In this document: one piece after another, positions 31,601 through 42,287 of the stretch
How positions within the stretch are numbered: position 1 is the stretch's first letter
How the letters are laid out: each line of letters starts with the position of its first letter
Source of the DNA: Catenaria anguillulae PL171
Taxonomy: Eukaryota > Blastocladiomycota > Blastocladiomycetes > Blastocladiales > Catenariaceae
Length of the DNA stretch: 64,000 bases
Assembly (NCBI GenBank): GCA_002102555.1
Contig: MCFL01000009.1
Span: forward strand, 62,001-126,000
Direction of reading: 5' to 3'
Position numbers and translations under genes: made by a program
Notes under the pieces: generated by a model
The model's database searches: none
Told to the model about the DNA's origin: nothing
What the model saw: the letters and a program-made list of their open reading frames with translations, nothing else

Positions 31601-34191
31601 CTGCGCCCCTTCATCATCGGATTTGTCGACGACGTCATCTTGATCTTGCGGCTTGGCATCAGGATCGGCGGTGCCGTCCGTGCTCTTGGCCAACGGCGGG
31701 TCCACGTCCATGCCGTCATCCTCCTGAGTCGGCGCCGCGGCCGTTTCTTGGTCTTGCTGCGGCCCTGGCGACGCTGGTGCTTTGGGTGCGAGTGCGCCTC
31801 CAAATGTGGACCTTCTATTGGTGTCGCCAAAAGCGCTTGACCACGACGAACCTGACCCGGGACCCGCCAACGTGGGGCCGCCAAATGTGCCTCGACGAAG
31901 GGTAAACGTGGTGGATGAGGCGGTCGACGCCGACGGGAACAAGCTGCCAGCCGCCGATGCCGCAGCTGGGGCTGGTTGCGAAAAGGAGGTGGCCGGCGGG
32001 GGAGCCTCTGGCGACGAGGGCGAGCGAGATGGTAGCGGCTGGGACGCGGCCAATCCGAGACCGGTCAGCTTGGGCGATTGTGTGGCAGACGGCTGGGGCG
32101 AAGGTTGCTGGTCGGCCTTGTCAATAATCATGTCATCCTGTTCTTGTTGGAGCTCGGGCTCGGCGGCACCTTGTTGCCCCTGATCGCCCTGTTCCGGTTC
32201 CCGTTCCGGCTCGGGTTGCTGTGGCTGTGGCTGTGGCTGCGCTTCAGCTTCCTCGTCTTCTTCCTCGCCACCGAAATCGTTAATGTACCGCATCAAATCG
32301 TTGCCATCGTCCTCGACGCCACTGCCGCTGCCGCTACCACCATAACTGCCAGTGCCACTCTCTCCATCCATCTCGGGTGACCCAAGCGCGTCGGCCAACG
32401 CGTGCGCCTGTCCCTGCTCGACGACTTTGGCAACGTAGTCGCCCAAGTCCGGGTACAGCCCACTCGCACGACTTGTTCCGGCGGCGCCGGGCGATGATCC
32501 GGCACCAACCCCGCCCGGCCCACCTCCACCTCGTGCAGGACTTGCGGGGGCGGGTGATCCAAGCTGGCGATCGGTCCCGGCGGCCTCGCGCTCGCGCTGC
32601 TGCATTTGCAAGTGTTTGGCGGCGGCAATGCCTGCGCCAAATTCGGCATAGATGGCGGCTGTCAAGTCGCCCGAGGAATCTTCTTGGTGCTCGGCTTGGT
32701 GCGCTTGCGCGAGGAATTGCGAGGGAAGAGCGGGCGAGCCGAGGTTGCGGAAGTAGTCTTCGGCGTCGTCGTCGGCTTGGTGGCCCGTGGACGCCTCCTT
32801 GTTTGCCGTGTCTGTGGCGGCAACAGAGGCGGGCGAGGGGGTGCCCGGATGGTGGTGCGGCGAGTAGCCAAATGAGCCCGTGACAAAGGGCGAGTGCGAG
32901 CCCGGCGAGGATGTGGATGGGTGGATGGGCGATTCGCCAAACGTGTGGTGCATGGCCGACACGGTTGAGCCGGGCGTGTGGACGAAATGGTGTGCGTGGC
33001 CGGAGCGTGGCGTGGTTGGGTACGGCGACGCCGTGGACGATAATGTGCCAATGGACTCGGGTTCATTTAAGGGAGCATCGTAGCTGAGCAGCGAAGAGGG
33101 CTCGGACGACTCGGCACCATGATGATCATGGGCTGTGGATGAGGGTGTTGCTGGTGTAGGTGTGGCAGAGGCAAGGGCAGTTGCAGAAGCAGCGGTCGAG
33201 GACGACGTGAGTGAAGAGATCAAGGCATCTGAGAATGCCGATGACTTTGAATCGGCTGTCCCGCCTGTGGACGTCAAGTTGGGAAGCGTGAAGGGTAAAA
33301 AACCCGAAAGAACGCTGACATCGTCATCCTCGTCTTCATCCTCGTCGTCGTCGTCGTCATCATCATCGTCATCGTCGCTTTCGCCGCCACTGCTTTCGTC
33401 CGAGCTGTTGCGATTTGTGGATCGCGACGATGGTGGGGCAGGTTCCGGAGAAGGGGCGTCGTTGACGGCGGGTTTGTCCTTTTCGTATTCGCTAGGATCG
33501 GATGAGAAAGACAAATCCAAGGTCTGAGCAAGAAAGCACCATACTTGGTGGATGAAGAGAATGAGAATGATCAAGACAAGGAGACATACCGGATATGCTT
33601 TGTAACGGCAAAGCTGACGCGACGGTTGCCCATGGACTTGCGACGGTCGTCTGTGCGGTTTTGCTGGTCGGGGCGGACGAGAATACCAGCGCCGCCGAGG
33701 GACTGGCGATGTTGCTGTTGTTTTTGCAGCTGGGACGCTGATGGCGTCGAAAAGGCAATTGAAATCCCCTCGGCCACAGAGGAAGATGCCGCACGGGCAG
33801 CGCCTTGTGCGGGAGTGGTCATGGCGGCACTAGAGGGGGCCGACGGGGTAGGCGAGTTGAAGAGAGCCTGGCGCTGGTGAGCTTGCTGGTCAGGCGACGC
33901 AGTTGCCGTGATCTGCGCATCATGGACTAGGTCAGTCACGTCCACGAAGAGAAGGAGCAGGTGCACGTTCACCCGAGGCGTGAGACGTACGGGCGGCTGG
34001 CGCAGAGGCGACGACATGACGGGTGGGTGCGGGTGCAAGCGCATGGCCTTTGGAGGGCGTGATCCTTGCTGCTGCTGCTGGCTTTGGCTTTGGCTTTGGC
34101 CGTGATCAGTAAGCGGCTGATCACTGACATTGCTGTTGGCCGGACCGGAAGACGCCAAGTCGGAGGACGCCTGGTAGGCCGTGCGCTTCAT
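28607..34191 (-). CDS. SPC7: Outer kinetochore scaffold KNL1 / Spc7
   Basis: Four exons (34191-33991, 33912-33590, 33491-29694, 29591-28607) join in phase to give 1768 residues. Near the N-terminus GILVRP and RKSMGNRRVSFAVTKHIR match the SILK/RVSF pair by which KNL1 recruits PP1. A very long disordered middle follows (acidic run, then Ser/Pro/Gln-rich). The C-terminal Spc7 region includes KYQLVGRDFQLLQSTHELCN, then a long coiled coil (YVARYIAARLEELMEERREK into QREARERAIKDQVSDMQNKI). A globular tail, probably the RWD pair, reads HLASATGWTIDP and KLVFYYRDALKVAVTWPVD. The third acceptor (CCTAG at 33493-33492) was preferred to a nearer CAG because it restores phase. Canonical MELT repeats, the Bub3/Bub1 docking sites, are not obvious. 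Confidence 0.85.
33319..33377 (-). repeat. Asp/Glu-coding trinucleotide tract in KNL1
   Basis: Imperfect CGT/CAT/CCT triplets on the plus strand encode about 20 consecutive Asp/Glu residues near the start of KNL1 exon 3. Confidence 0.8.
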
Positions 34192-35701
34192 GACCAATAC
34201 TGAGTGGCGATAGGGAGTCACTGTATTCAAATGCGTTGGGTGTTGAATGCATAGACACTGGCGGATTTGCTCACAGATTTCGATCAATTGAATTCATGAT
34301 CATAATTCGACATGATCAGCAGCGGTGATTTTGGGGTGATTTTGGTGTGTTCGGAAAACAGCCCGCCGATCTGACCTTGCCAGCAAGTATGGATCATCCA
34401 TGTAAATCGCATGTGCGGAGGACTGTTTCCAAGGTTTGGGTTGCCAGGTCGTATTTTCCGTAGAGCAGATCCCTGACACCATCAGGGATCAGTACGATGT
34501 GCTGCATAGACGGTAACGAAAAGACCGGCAAAGAGCAGCAAAAGGTGTGGGGGCTCTGCTCTGTCGGTCGCCGTTCCAGGCACACGGACCAGTCTCGCGT
34601 TGATCGCAATCCCCTCAATTACAGCAAGACTCTTGACCAATCGCCCCGCGCCGGTCGACGACCAATGACACAACCAGACCATTCCTGGGGCGATGTGCGT
34701 CACACATGGCGTTTGCCGTTTTTGACGTTTGTCGGCATTTGTCCGCCGCGGGTGTGCATCCAATTCAACGAGTCAACCCCATCTCAGGTCAGTCGGGTTG
34801 AATGGGAAATAGCCTGGGATGGCTTGCGACTCGAATCGCAAGCCGATTCCGCAGTCTGTTGGCTCGGGGCCTTGTATCGGCTGGGCTGTTTCGATGAGTT
34901 GACATTCACCTGCAGGGGTTATCACAGGTCCCGTTCCGTCATCGTGACGACATCTATTACTGCTTGATTGCTTCGCTAGGATCCCATAACCTCATTCTTG
35001 TTGCCCAGATGCTCACGCCTTCATCGACCAAGCCTTGTGCGTGCAAAGACGCGTTGTGCCCAGTTGCTCGACATTGCTGCAACGGCGCGTAACTAAATGC
35101 TCATGGGCAAGCCAACAATTGCAATTTTGGCAAGGTCACATTACAACTTGAGAGATGAATTGAAAGATTCCTTCTACAGGTACAGATGGACCTGTTCTCT
35201 AGATCCTTTCACATTTTTCCCATCAAGATTTATGACCAATTCGACGTTACTTCATCGGATTTCGCCAGTCTTCCGCACTGCCTCGGAAAGTACATGGGTC
35301 CACGGCTACCATGAGGGACGAAATCCGCCCAATGTGTCGTTGACTCGGGCTTGGCACCACAGACATTTCTTTCAACCACCCAGTGAGGTCGGAGCACCAC
35401 GAGCCAAAAGCCCTTCACTTGGCTGCAATTGAGCCTTTTGCGCGGGGAAAGGAAGCGGAACGGGCCAAACCATGGGCGTTTATTCCATTTCTGCCATTCT
35501 TTCAGCTCAATCACCGCAGCCCATCCTCGCTCCTCGGTCGGCGGGAGGCCAATTGTTTGTGCTCATGGCTGACCCTCAAAAGGGATCTGAGCCCCTCCGC
35601 CGCACACCGCTCATACGACTCACCTCAACAAAAAATAGCACACCGCTTCACTTTGTAAATATACATTTAAACCACATTCAACCAAGCTATTCGTCCTCAG
35701 T
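34192..35701. other. Long gene-poor interval
   Basis: About 1.5 kb between KNL1 and the next secreted protein. Several 60-150-codon ORFs overlap on both strands without signal peptides, domains or splice logic. The KNL1 promoter must be at the left end. Confidence 0.45.
35657..35671 (+). promoter_or_regulatory. TATA-like element before the small secreted protein gene
   Basis: AAATATACATTTAAA lies 30-45 bp before ATG 35702 in otherwise GC-rich DNA. Confidence 0.4.
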
Positions 35702-36358
35702 ATGCGCGCCACCACAATCCTCCTGCTCCTCGCATACTCACTCGTCCTTGTGGCCCGGCCTTTGCTCGCGGCCGTCACTCACGAATCGGCTTCATTCCCA
35801 CTTGTCCAACTGGATCCCAGACGCGTCCTGGATCGCCTGCAACCCTCTCCATTTGTCTACCCCTCTCCCCAAACATGCCCGCCATCCAATCCTGATTCCA
35901 AAAACACATCCTCACTCCCGGCACCACCACACCCATCCACCATGCTTCACTTCCACCCGCACGCCCGCCCCCGTCCAAAGCACGGAATGCCCGCACCACT
36001 GTGGACGAGGCGGCCATTTGCAGGCATCTCGCGCAAACGTAGGCGCAGTCGCAGCAAGTCAGCGCCCGTGCGCCCAGGAAAAGTCCATGTGCGCCCAATG
36101 GCGTTTCGAGATGCCTCCCAGTGTGTTGGGCACGAGGTCGGGTTTGCCGGGCGCGGCTTCTCGCGCTTCACCGTGTGTGGTGGCGGTGGGGACAAGCACG
36201 TGAGTGGGAAGGACGGGCACGGTAGGGTCAAGGCGATTGTGTATGAAGATATCAAGCGCGGGTGTGTTGTGTATCGGTATCCTATGCCGTTGGGAGGCGT
36301 GATTGAAAGTCGCCGGTGTGTCTCGCAGAGACAGAGTCGTGTGGGTGTTGACGTGTGA
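35702..36358 (+). CDS. Predicted small secreted protein, no known family
   Basis: A 218-residue frame with a clear signal peptide (TTILLLLAYSLVLVARPLLA, cleavage likely before AVTHE). The mature part is Pro-rich, then strongly basic (GISRKRRRSRSKSAP), then a glycine-rich region with three or four cysteines (QCVGHEVGFAGRGFSRFTVC, RGCVVYRYPMPLGG, SRRCVSQ). The basic stretch could be a processing site. No family is recognised. A TATA-like element precedes it and it does not overlap the convergent TIPIN gene. Secreted or wall protein is the simplest reading; a chance ORF in GC-rich DNA cannot be fully excluded. Confidence 0.5.
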   Translation: MRATTILLLLAYSLVLVARPLLAAVTHESASFPLVQLDPRRVLDRLQPSPFVYPSPQTCPPSNPDSKNTSSLPAPPHPSTMLHFHPHARPRPKHGMPAPLWTRRPFAGISRKRRRSRSKSAPVRPGKVHVRPMAFRDASQCVGHEVGFAGRGFSRFTVCGGGGDKHVSGKDGHGRVKAIVYEDIKRGCVVYRYPMPLGGVIESRRCVSQRQSRVGVDV

Positions 36359-36539
36359 GTGAGAAAGCGTGAGATGAGTCGGTGCTGCCTGAGGATCCAT
36401 TCCCTCCTTGTACATACTTTTATGGATGCCAAAGGCCCGGCATGGGCATATGCAATGGTTTGTCACAATGATTCCCATACACACTTCAATTCCCCACATA
36501 TCGCAAAATACATTCTGCTTCTCCACACACGATCACAGT

Positions 36540-37814
36540 TTACCATTGTTCGTCGTCCAATGCAAACAAGGCATCCACATCGACGCCCTCGAGCAAACTC
36601 GCGCTCAATCCCATTTCGGCCGCCTTGATTACATTGTCCTTGTCCTTGTCCTTGCCAGTATCTGCGAATGAACCTTGCTCTTGTGCGGCAGACCCAAACA
36701 CTTCAGCATCGTCCTCGTCACTCGCCATATCGTCAAACACGCGCATGCCGGCGACCTGGCTTGCATTTGCACGTTGCTCGCCCGCGGCAGACGCGGAATC
36801 GTTCGGTACAATGACGAGATCGTCATCGTCGTCCGAGTCGTCGACAATCACACGTGCGCGAGCCGATGTCGATGATGATGACGAGACACTCGGAGTCGCT
36901 AGAGTGACGGAGGCAGAACTCGTCGCCGTGGAGGACGGCAGGGCAGGAAGAGGAGAGAATGTACTGGCTGCAGGACTGGTAGCCAAAGGCGGAAGCAGCG
37001 GTGGTAAGGATGCGGGCGACATGGGCCGACGGAACCGGGACTGTTTGAGTTGCGCTAGACGGTCGAGTGCTCGTTGCTTGGCCGTGTCGTTGACTGCTGG
37101 CGACGCGGCCGACGATCCCGTTGCGGCAGATGCGGATGTGGATGGAGAAGGCAGTGCCGGAGGGTCGGGCGCAGGTTTGGGCAACGGCTCGTCCACATCC
37201 ATCCGATCCTCGTCCAACTCTTTGTCCTTGTCCTTTGGGGTCGTTGTTTCTCCTGAATCGTCATGGCCCAAAAAATCCGCATCTGGATCCACGTCGTACG
37301 TGCCCAAAGCCTCGAGCTCTTCCCTGATCCACTGGTTCATCTGCCCCTTGACCCGCTTTGTCCGGCACACGCGCATGGTTCTCTCCACAAACCGGTCGTA
37401 CGGGTACCGCGGAAACACGCGATGGGCCCACACCTTGTAAAAATGAATGAGCTTGTCGAGATTGGCCAGTTCCGAGCCTTTGGATTTGGAAAACTTCATG
37501 TTTTTGCACACGGACCGCAGGTAAGGTAAAGCATCGGGTTGAAGCAGGCGATTGTCGTCGAGTTTGAGGATTTCGCGAGGAGCGAGCGGTGCGGCCGGGT
37601 CAGAAGAAGGGCCGCCGCCGCTGCCGTTGCCGGTGGGCCCGCCCGGGTAGGGGGTAGAGAGCGGGTCAAACCCCGTCAGGAGCGCCGGACCGGGACTGGG
37701 ACCGGGACCTGGGACTGGAGCAGTTCCAGGAGGTGGAAGGGGGGGAGGAGGCGGGGCGCCTTGGAGTGGGGCCGAAAGGTCGATGGAAAGCCAGTCATGG
37801 TTAAAGTCGTCCAT
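36540..37814 (-). CDS. CSM3: Replication fork protection protein TIPIN / Csm3 / Swi3
   Basis: A single-exon 424-residue protein. A Pro/Gly-rich N-terminus is followed by the Swi3 domain (about residues 85-165): REILKLDDNRLLQPDALPYL, MKFSKSKGSELANLDKLIHF and YKVWAHRVFPRYPYDRFVER, the strongly conserved core of TIPIN/Csm3/Swi3. The C-terminal half is acidic and serine-rich with KFSRFRRP-like basic patches and ends in DVDALFALDDEQW. The family pairs with Timeless/Tof1/Swi1 to stabilise stalled forks and support the S-phase checkpoint. The start MDDFNHDWLS is well placed. It is convergent with the small secreted protein gene on its left. Confidence 0.9.
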   Translation of the reverse strand: MDDFNHDWLSIDLSAPLQGAPPPPPLPPPGTAPVPGPGPSPGPALLTGFDPLSTPYPGGPTGNGSGGGPSSDPAAPLAPREILKLDDNRLLQPDALPYLRSVCKNMKFSKSKGSELANLDKLIHFYKVWAHRVFPRYPYDRFVERTMRVCRTKRVKGQMNQWIREELEALGTYDVDPDADFLGHDDSGETTTPKDKDKELDEDRMDVDEPLPKPAPDPPALPSPSTSASAATGSSAASPAVNDTAKQRALDRLAQLKQSRFRRPMSPASLPPLLPPLATSPAASTFSPLPALPSSTATSSASVTLATPSVSSSSSTSARARVIVDDSDDDDDLVIVPNDSASAAGEQRANASQVAGMRVFDDMASDEDDAEVFGSAAQEQGSFADTGKDKDKDNVIKAAEMGLSASLLEGVDVDALFALDDEQW

Positions 37815-38453
37815 TGTTGCTCATTGATACACACGGGCTTGATTGTTTCGGGCGGTGCGAGCGTCTCTCATCATGCCTGCTCTCGGGCCACTACTGTTCC
37901 ACATGTGTGGGACGTGATCCCTGATCAGTTGGGCGTGTGACAATTGCGCGCGTGAGCTCACGTGAGTTCCAACTCAATGTCCATGCTCTCGCCACATTAC
38001 AGCTTTTGCAAGTCCGCTCCATGTCCGCTGTCTGGCAGTGGCATCATGAATGCTTGGCCTTGATCCTGGCCAGATGCCGTGAGTGACAGTGTCCATGCCG
38101 GCTATGCGCACAATGCGGGCGGATTTGCGGGAACGATGGCGTGTTTCCGTGTCGGCTCGTGGCCATGGCCACCTGGTGTCAGCTGTTCGGTGGCACTCTG
38201 GGTTGCAATTGTGGCACTCATGCTCACGCAAACACACACACAGATAACAACAAAAAAACGTTGGAATGCGATGGGCGCAGAGACGGTGGCGGTGGGGCCT
38301 CACATTACGGGGCCACAAAGTCCACTTGATGTCATCACCGTCTGGTCGTTCGCATCCCGAGACGCGCTTGAGGTGCTGCAGCAGGTGCCATGCCACGTTG
38401 ACAGTCTCGCTTCACTTCGCTTCTCTTTCAACACATCCTCGCCAAGAAATCCA
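37815..38453. promoter_or_regulatory. Divergent region between TIPIN and PNKP genes
   Basis: Both genes are transcribed outward from this 639-bp interval. An open frame extends upstream of the PNKP start (to 38079), but its sequence has no family match and is taken as 5' flank. The CTTCACTTCGCTTCTCTTTC pyrimidine stretch just before 38454 is typical of a fungal start region. Confidence 0.45.
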
Positions 38454-40098
38454 ATGAATAAAGCTCAAGAGATACCCGCCGCCGCCGCCATGTCAGCTTT
38501 ATCGTCATCTTTACCTTCGTCTTCTCCTCAAAGCAAGAATCCACGCAAGCGCTCAACCTCGACAATGCTCACCGACAATCACGATACATCCGATACAACG
38601 ATGACGGTGACAGCACCGGCGGCCAACAAGAAGCAGAAGACTGGTGCCCCCGCGACCGTCCACCCGTTCTTCTCCACCCCGCAAATCTCATACACGGCCG
38701 CGACCGACCCGTCATCGCACGCACACTTTACGCACACGGCGGTCGCTGACTCACTGCACATCCTCACATACAAGAACCCCGCAGCCTCGCCGAACATTGC
38801 CGCCTTTGACCTCGACAAGACACTCATTACCCCGAAACACGGCGCCAAATTCCCGCGCCACAAGGACGACTGGCACGTGCTGTTTGCTGGCACGGCCATC
38901 CACGACAAGCTGCGTGCCACGGTTGCAAACGGGTTCAAGCTCGTCGTCTTTACCAACCAGGCAGGCATCAACGGGTCACAAGCAAAGCTCGACGAGTTTT
39001 TGCACAAGGCGCGCAATGTCGCGCTGCATTTCAATGTTCCCATGCAATTCTTCATTGCCACCAAAAAGGACATTTTCCGCAAACCCGCGCCGGGCATGTG
39101 GGACCAGCTCGTGCATCACTTCAATTTGGATCCGCTCTCGGGCAAGCCCATTACCATCAACGTCGCCACCTCGTTTTTCGTGGGCGATGCCGCGGGCCGC
39201 CCGCACGCGTGGAAGCGTGGGGCAAAGAAGGATTTTGCCGACACGGATCGCAAATTTGCCTTGAATGCAGGCATTGCCTTCCACACGCCCGAAGAGTTCT
39301 TTTTGGATCACGAGGTGGCGCCGCATGAGCTGGACGCCAAGGCGGCGGGGGCCATTGGGACACTCAAGACTCTATTGGAGCGGGACGAGGCCGTGAGTTT
39401 GGATTTACATGCAACCATTCGGCCCATTGTCCAAGACAAGGGCTTGGCCGAGCGGGAAATGCAGGCCGCGGTTGCAAGACGTGTGGCGGAGAACCAAGCG
39501 CTTGCCGAGTCGGACGTGCCAGTGGAAGATGACGAGGTGGCCGTGGTACAAGACGTGATTGTACTGTGCGGGACGCCCGCATCTGGCAAGTCTACTATTG
39601 CCGGTTGGCTGCGCGACGAGTGTGGGTACGAGGTGGTCAACCAAGATACACTCGGTTCATTCAATGCCTGTGTGAGTACGTGCAAAAAGGCATTGGCGAG
39701 CGGCAAGTCGGTGGTGATTGACAATACCAACCCAATGCTGAAAACTCGCAAGGTGTACTTGGAGCTGGCAAGGGAGGTTGGAGCACGGGCGAGGCTGGTG
39801 CGGTTGTTGACGCCTGTCGAGTTGGCGGTACAGTTGGACTTGTTTCGATCGGTACGATCCATCTCATTCACACAGCATCCTCCACACGTACTTACCTACT
39901 CAGTACTCACCATACATGCTCCAAATTCAGCTTACAACCAACCGCTCGCGGCTCCCGCCTGTTGCCTTTTCCACGTTCACATCCCGGTTCGAAGAGCCGT
40001 CTCACGACGAAGGGTTTCACGAGCTGATTGCGGTACCGTTTGTGCCAAAGTTTACCGACCCGGGCCATCGACGGTTGGTGACCATGTGGCTGTCGTGA
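38454..40098 (+). CDS. PNK1: Polynucleotide kinase 3'-phosphatase (PNKP/Pnk1)
   Basis: Exons 38454-39851 and 39931-40098 join in phase 0 (GTACGA...TTCAG) to give 521 residues. The phosphatase half has the HAD nucleophile motif AAFDLDKTLITPKHG, then KLVVFTNQAGINGSQ, IFRKPAPGMWD and FFVGDAAGRP. The kinase half has the P-loop LCGTPASGKST, NQDTLGS and VVIDNTNP. Exon 2 supplies NRSRLPPVAFSTFTSRFEEP and DEGFHELIAVPFVP, the normal C-terminus. It repairs DNA strand-break ends, removing 3'-phosphate and adding 5'-phosphate. There is no FHA domain; the N-terminus has a nuclear-signal-like NKKQKTG, as in fission yeast Pnk1. Confidence 0.95.
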
Positions 40099-40575
40099 TG
40101 GACCCCGCTTTCCTTCTTGTCTCTCGCGATGTTGTATCATTTTTGTACATTCCGTCCTCCTCTTGGCGTAAAGCCGTCTTCGCACATGTCCTAATTGCAC
40201 AATGCACTTTCAAGTCACTCCCTTTGCACGATTGGACAAGCCGCCCATGCTCGCGCCGCCGTGACTCACGGATGCATGCGAGCCCGAAGACGGTCGATGA
40301 CAGTCGGAAAATGTTGGGGCGATGGTTCCGGTTTGTTCCTACGCCAACATACCGAGTGAGGCGCGCAGTTGTGGCTGGTGCGGAGCCGTGTTGTTGTTCG
40401 CGGTTTTGGTTGGTCGACGTGTGTTTGCCGTGATCGGTCCATTGCGAAAGTGAAAATGCCCAGATCCAGGACCAAGTATAAAGGGCCTTCCTGTTTTCTC
40501 TGTCCTCGTCCTCCAAAGCTCTCTTCTGACAGCCCCATGTAGTTATCAATACCCCATCAACAAACCAGAACAAAA
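40099..40575. other. Intergenic, GCDH upstream region
   Basis: TATAAAG near 40479 sits about 95 bp before the GCDH start and is the best TATA candidate. No gene seen. Confidence 0.5.
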
Positions 40576-42038
40576 ATGACCTCGCTGCTCGCCTCCCGCC
40601 TCCTCCGGCCCTCGACCGCCGCCGTCGCCACCGCAGCCGCCCGTCGGTCCATGGCCATGACCACGGGCCCCGCCAAATTTGTCAATTTTGACTGGGAAGA
40701 TGCGTTCAACCTCCGGGGCCAGTTGACGGACGAGGAAACCGCCGTCATGGACATGGCCCGCGGGTACTGCCAGACCGAGCTCATGCCGCGAGTCTTGATG
40801 GCCAACCGCCACGAGAGTATGTTGTTTCTGAAGCCCATGTCCACGCACGACCTCGTCGAAACCCCCATGCAAACTGATACGGCTCTCCCCGATATCAATG
40901 GATACAGAGTTTGACCGTGAAATCATGACGGAAATGGGCGAACTGGGCCTGTTGGGCGCCACCATCCCGGGCTACGAATGCGCGGGCGTGTCGTCGGTCG
41001 CATACGGTCTGATTGCTCGCGAAGTCGAGCGTGTCGACTCTGGGTATCGCTCGGCCATGTCTGTGCAATCGTCGCTCGTCATGTACCCGATCTTTGCCTA
41101 TGGCACCGAGGCCCAGCGCCAAAAGTACTTGCCCGAGCTCGCAAAGGGTAAGCTTGTGGGCTGCTTTGGCTTGACCGAACCCAACCACGGGTCGGATCCC
41201 GCAGGCATGGAGACGACCGCGGAGCGCTTGGCCGACGGGTCGTTTTCGTTGAGCGGCAGCAAGACGTGGATCACCAACTCGCCCATTGCCGATGTGTTTG
41301 TGATTTGGGCAAAGTGCAAGTGGGACAACAAGATTCGTGGCTTTATTCTGGAAAAGGGCATGCAGGGGTTGGAGGCGCCAAAGATTGAAGGCAAGTTTTC
41401 GCTTCGGGCGTCGATTACCGGTATGATTATGATGGACGATGTCAAGGTGCCCAAGGACAACATGTTGCCCGGTGTCGAGGGTCTCAAGGTATATTTTGCC
41501 CTTTTGACGTGTGTTGCTAGACTTTGAGCTAACTTGATTCTCTGTTGCTGTTCATTTCACAAACACTTAGGGTCCGTTTGGCTGCCTCAACAACGCCCGT
41601 TACGGTATTGCCTGGGGCACGCTCGGCGCGGCCGAATTCTGCCTTGCGACTGCTCGCGACTACACGCTCCAGCGCAAGCAATTTGGCGTGCCCCTCGCCG
41701 CTTTCCAGCTTCCGCAAAAGAAGATGGCTGATGCCCTGACTGAAATCTCGCTCGGTCTGCAAGCGTGCCTGCGTGTTGGCCGGCTCAAGGACGAGGGCAA
41801 GATTGCTCCTGAGATGATTTCCATCATCAAGCGCAACTCGTGCGGCAAGGCCCTGGCCATTGCCCGCGAGTGCCGCGACATGTTGGGCGGCAACGGCATT
41901 GCCGACGAGTACCATATCATTCGCCATGTCATGAACTTGGAGGCCGTCAACACGTACGAGGGCACGCACGATGTCCATGCCTTGATTGTGGGCCGTGGCA
42001 TCACGGGCATTCCGGCGTTCGAGACAAAGAAGAACTAG
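40576..42038 (+). CDS. GCDH: Glutaryl-CoA dehydrogenase, mitochondrial
   Basis: Exons 40576-40816, 40908-41488 and 41571-42038 join in phase to give 429 residues. An Arg/Ala/Ser-rich presequence (about 1-28) is followed by [20 protein letters not shown]. The acyl-CoA dehydrogenase core has [20 protein letters not shown] (FAD/substrate loop), [17 protein letters not shown], and [20 protein letters not shown]. The C-terminal [20 protein letters not shown] carries the catalytic Glu. The [10 protein letters not shown] and [10 protein letters not shown] motifs are typical of GCDH within the family. It oxidises and decarboxylates glutaryl-CoA to crotonyl-CoA in lysine/tryptophan breakdown. It converges on an SCP2-type thiolase gene. 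Confidence 0.95.
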
Positions 42039-42287
42039 GCGGTGGTTGCAGCCATGTGAAAGGGAAGTTTTTTGCTTGGTCGTGTGATTCGGCCATCGGT
42101 TCTGGTTGTTCTTTTGTTTGCGTTGCACAAGTTCCCCTCCGCCCACAGACATACATATACTTTTACCTTCCACTGAAGCCAAGGAAAAGGAATGTGCACA
42201 AAATCATGCAATACATACAATTGCTTCAACGAGCAAACACTGAAAAGCTGGAGACAAACAGAAGACACAACCTCATGACTGCTTCAC

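Noticed and set aside
33319..33377. Possible CRISPR-like or satellite array
   Set aside because: A coding trinucleotide tract for Asp/Glu; no spacers.
38079..38453. Upstream extension of PNKP by 125 codons
   Set aside because: Text is unlike any PNKP N-terminus and includes promoter-like DNA; the ATG at 38454 gives the normal protein.
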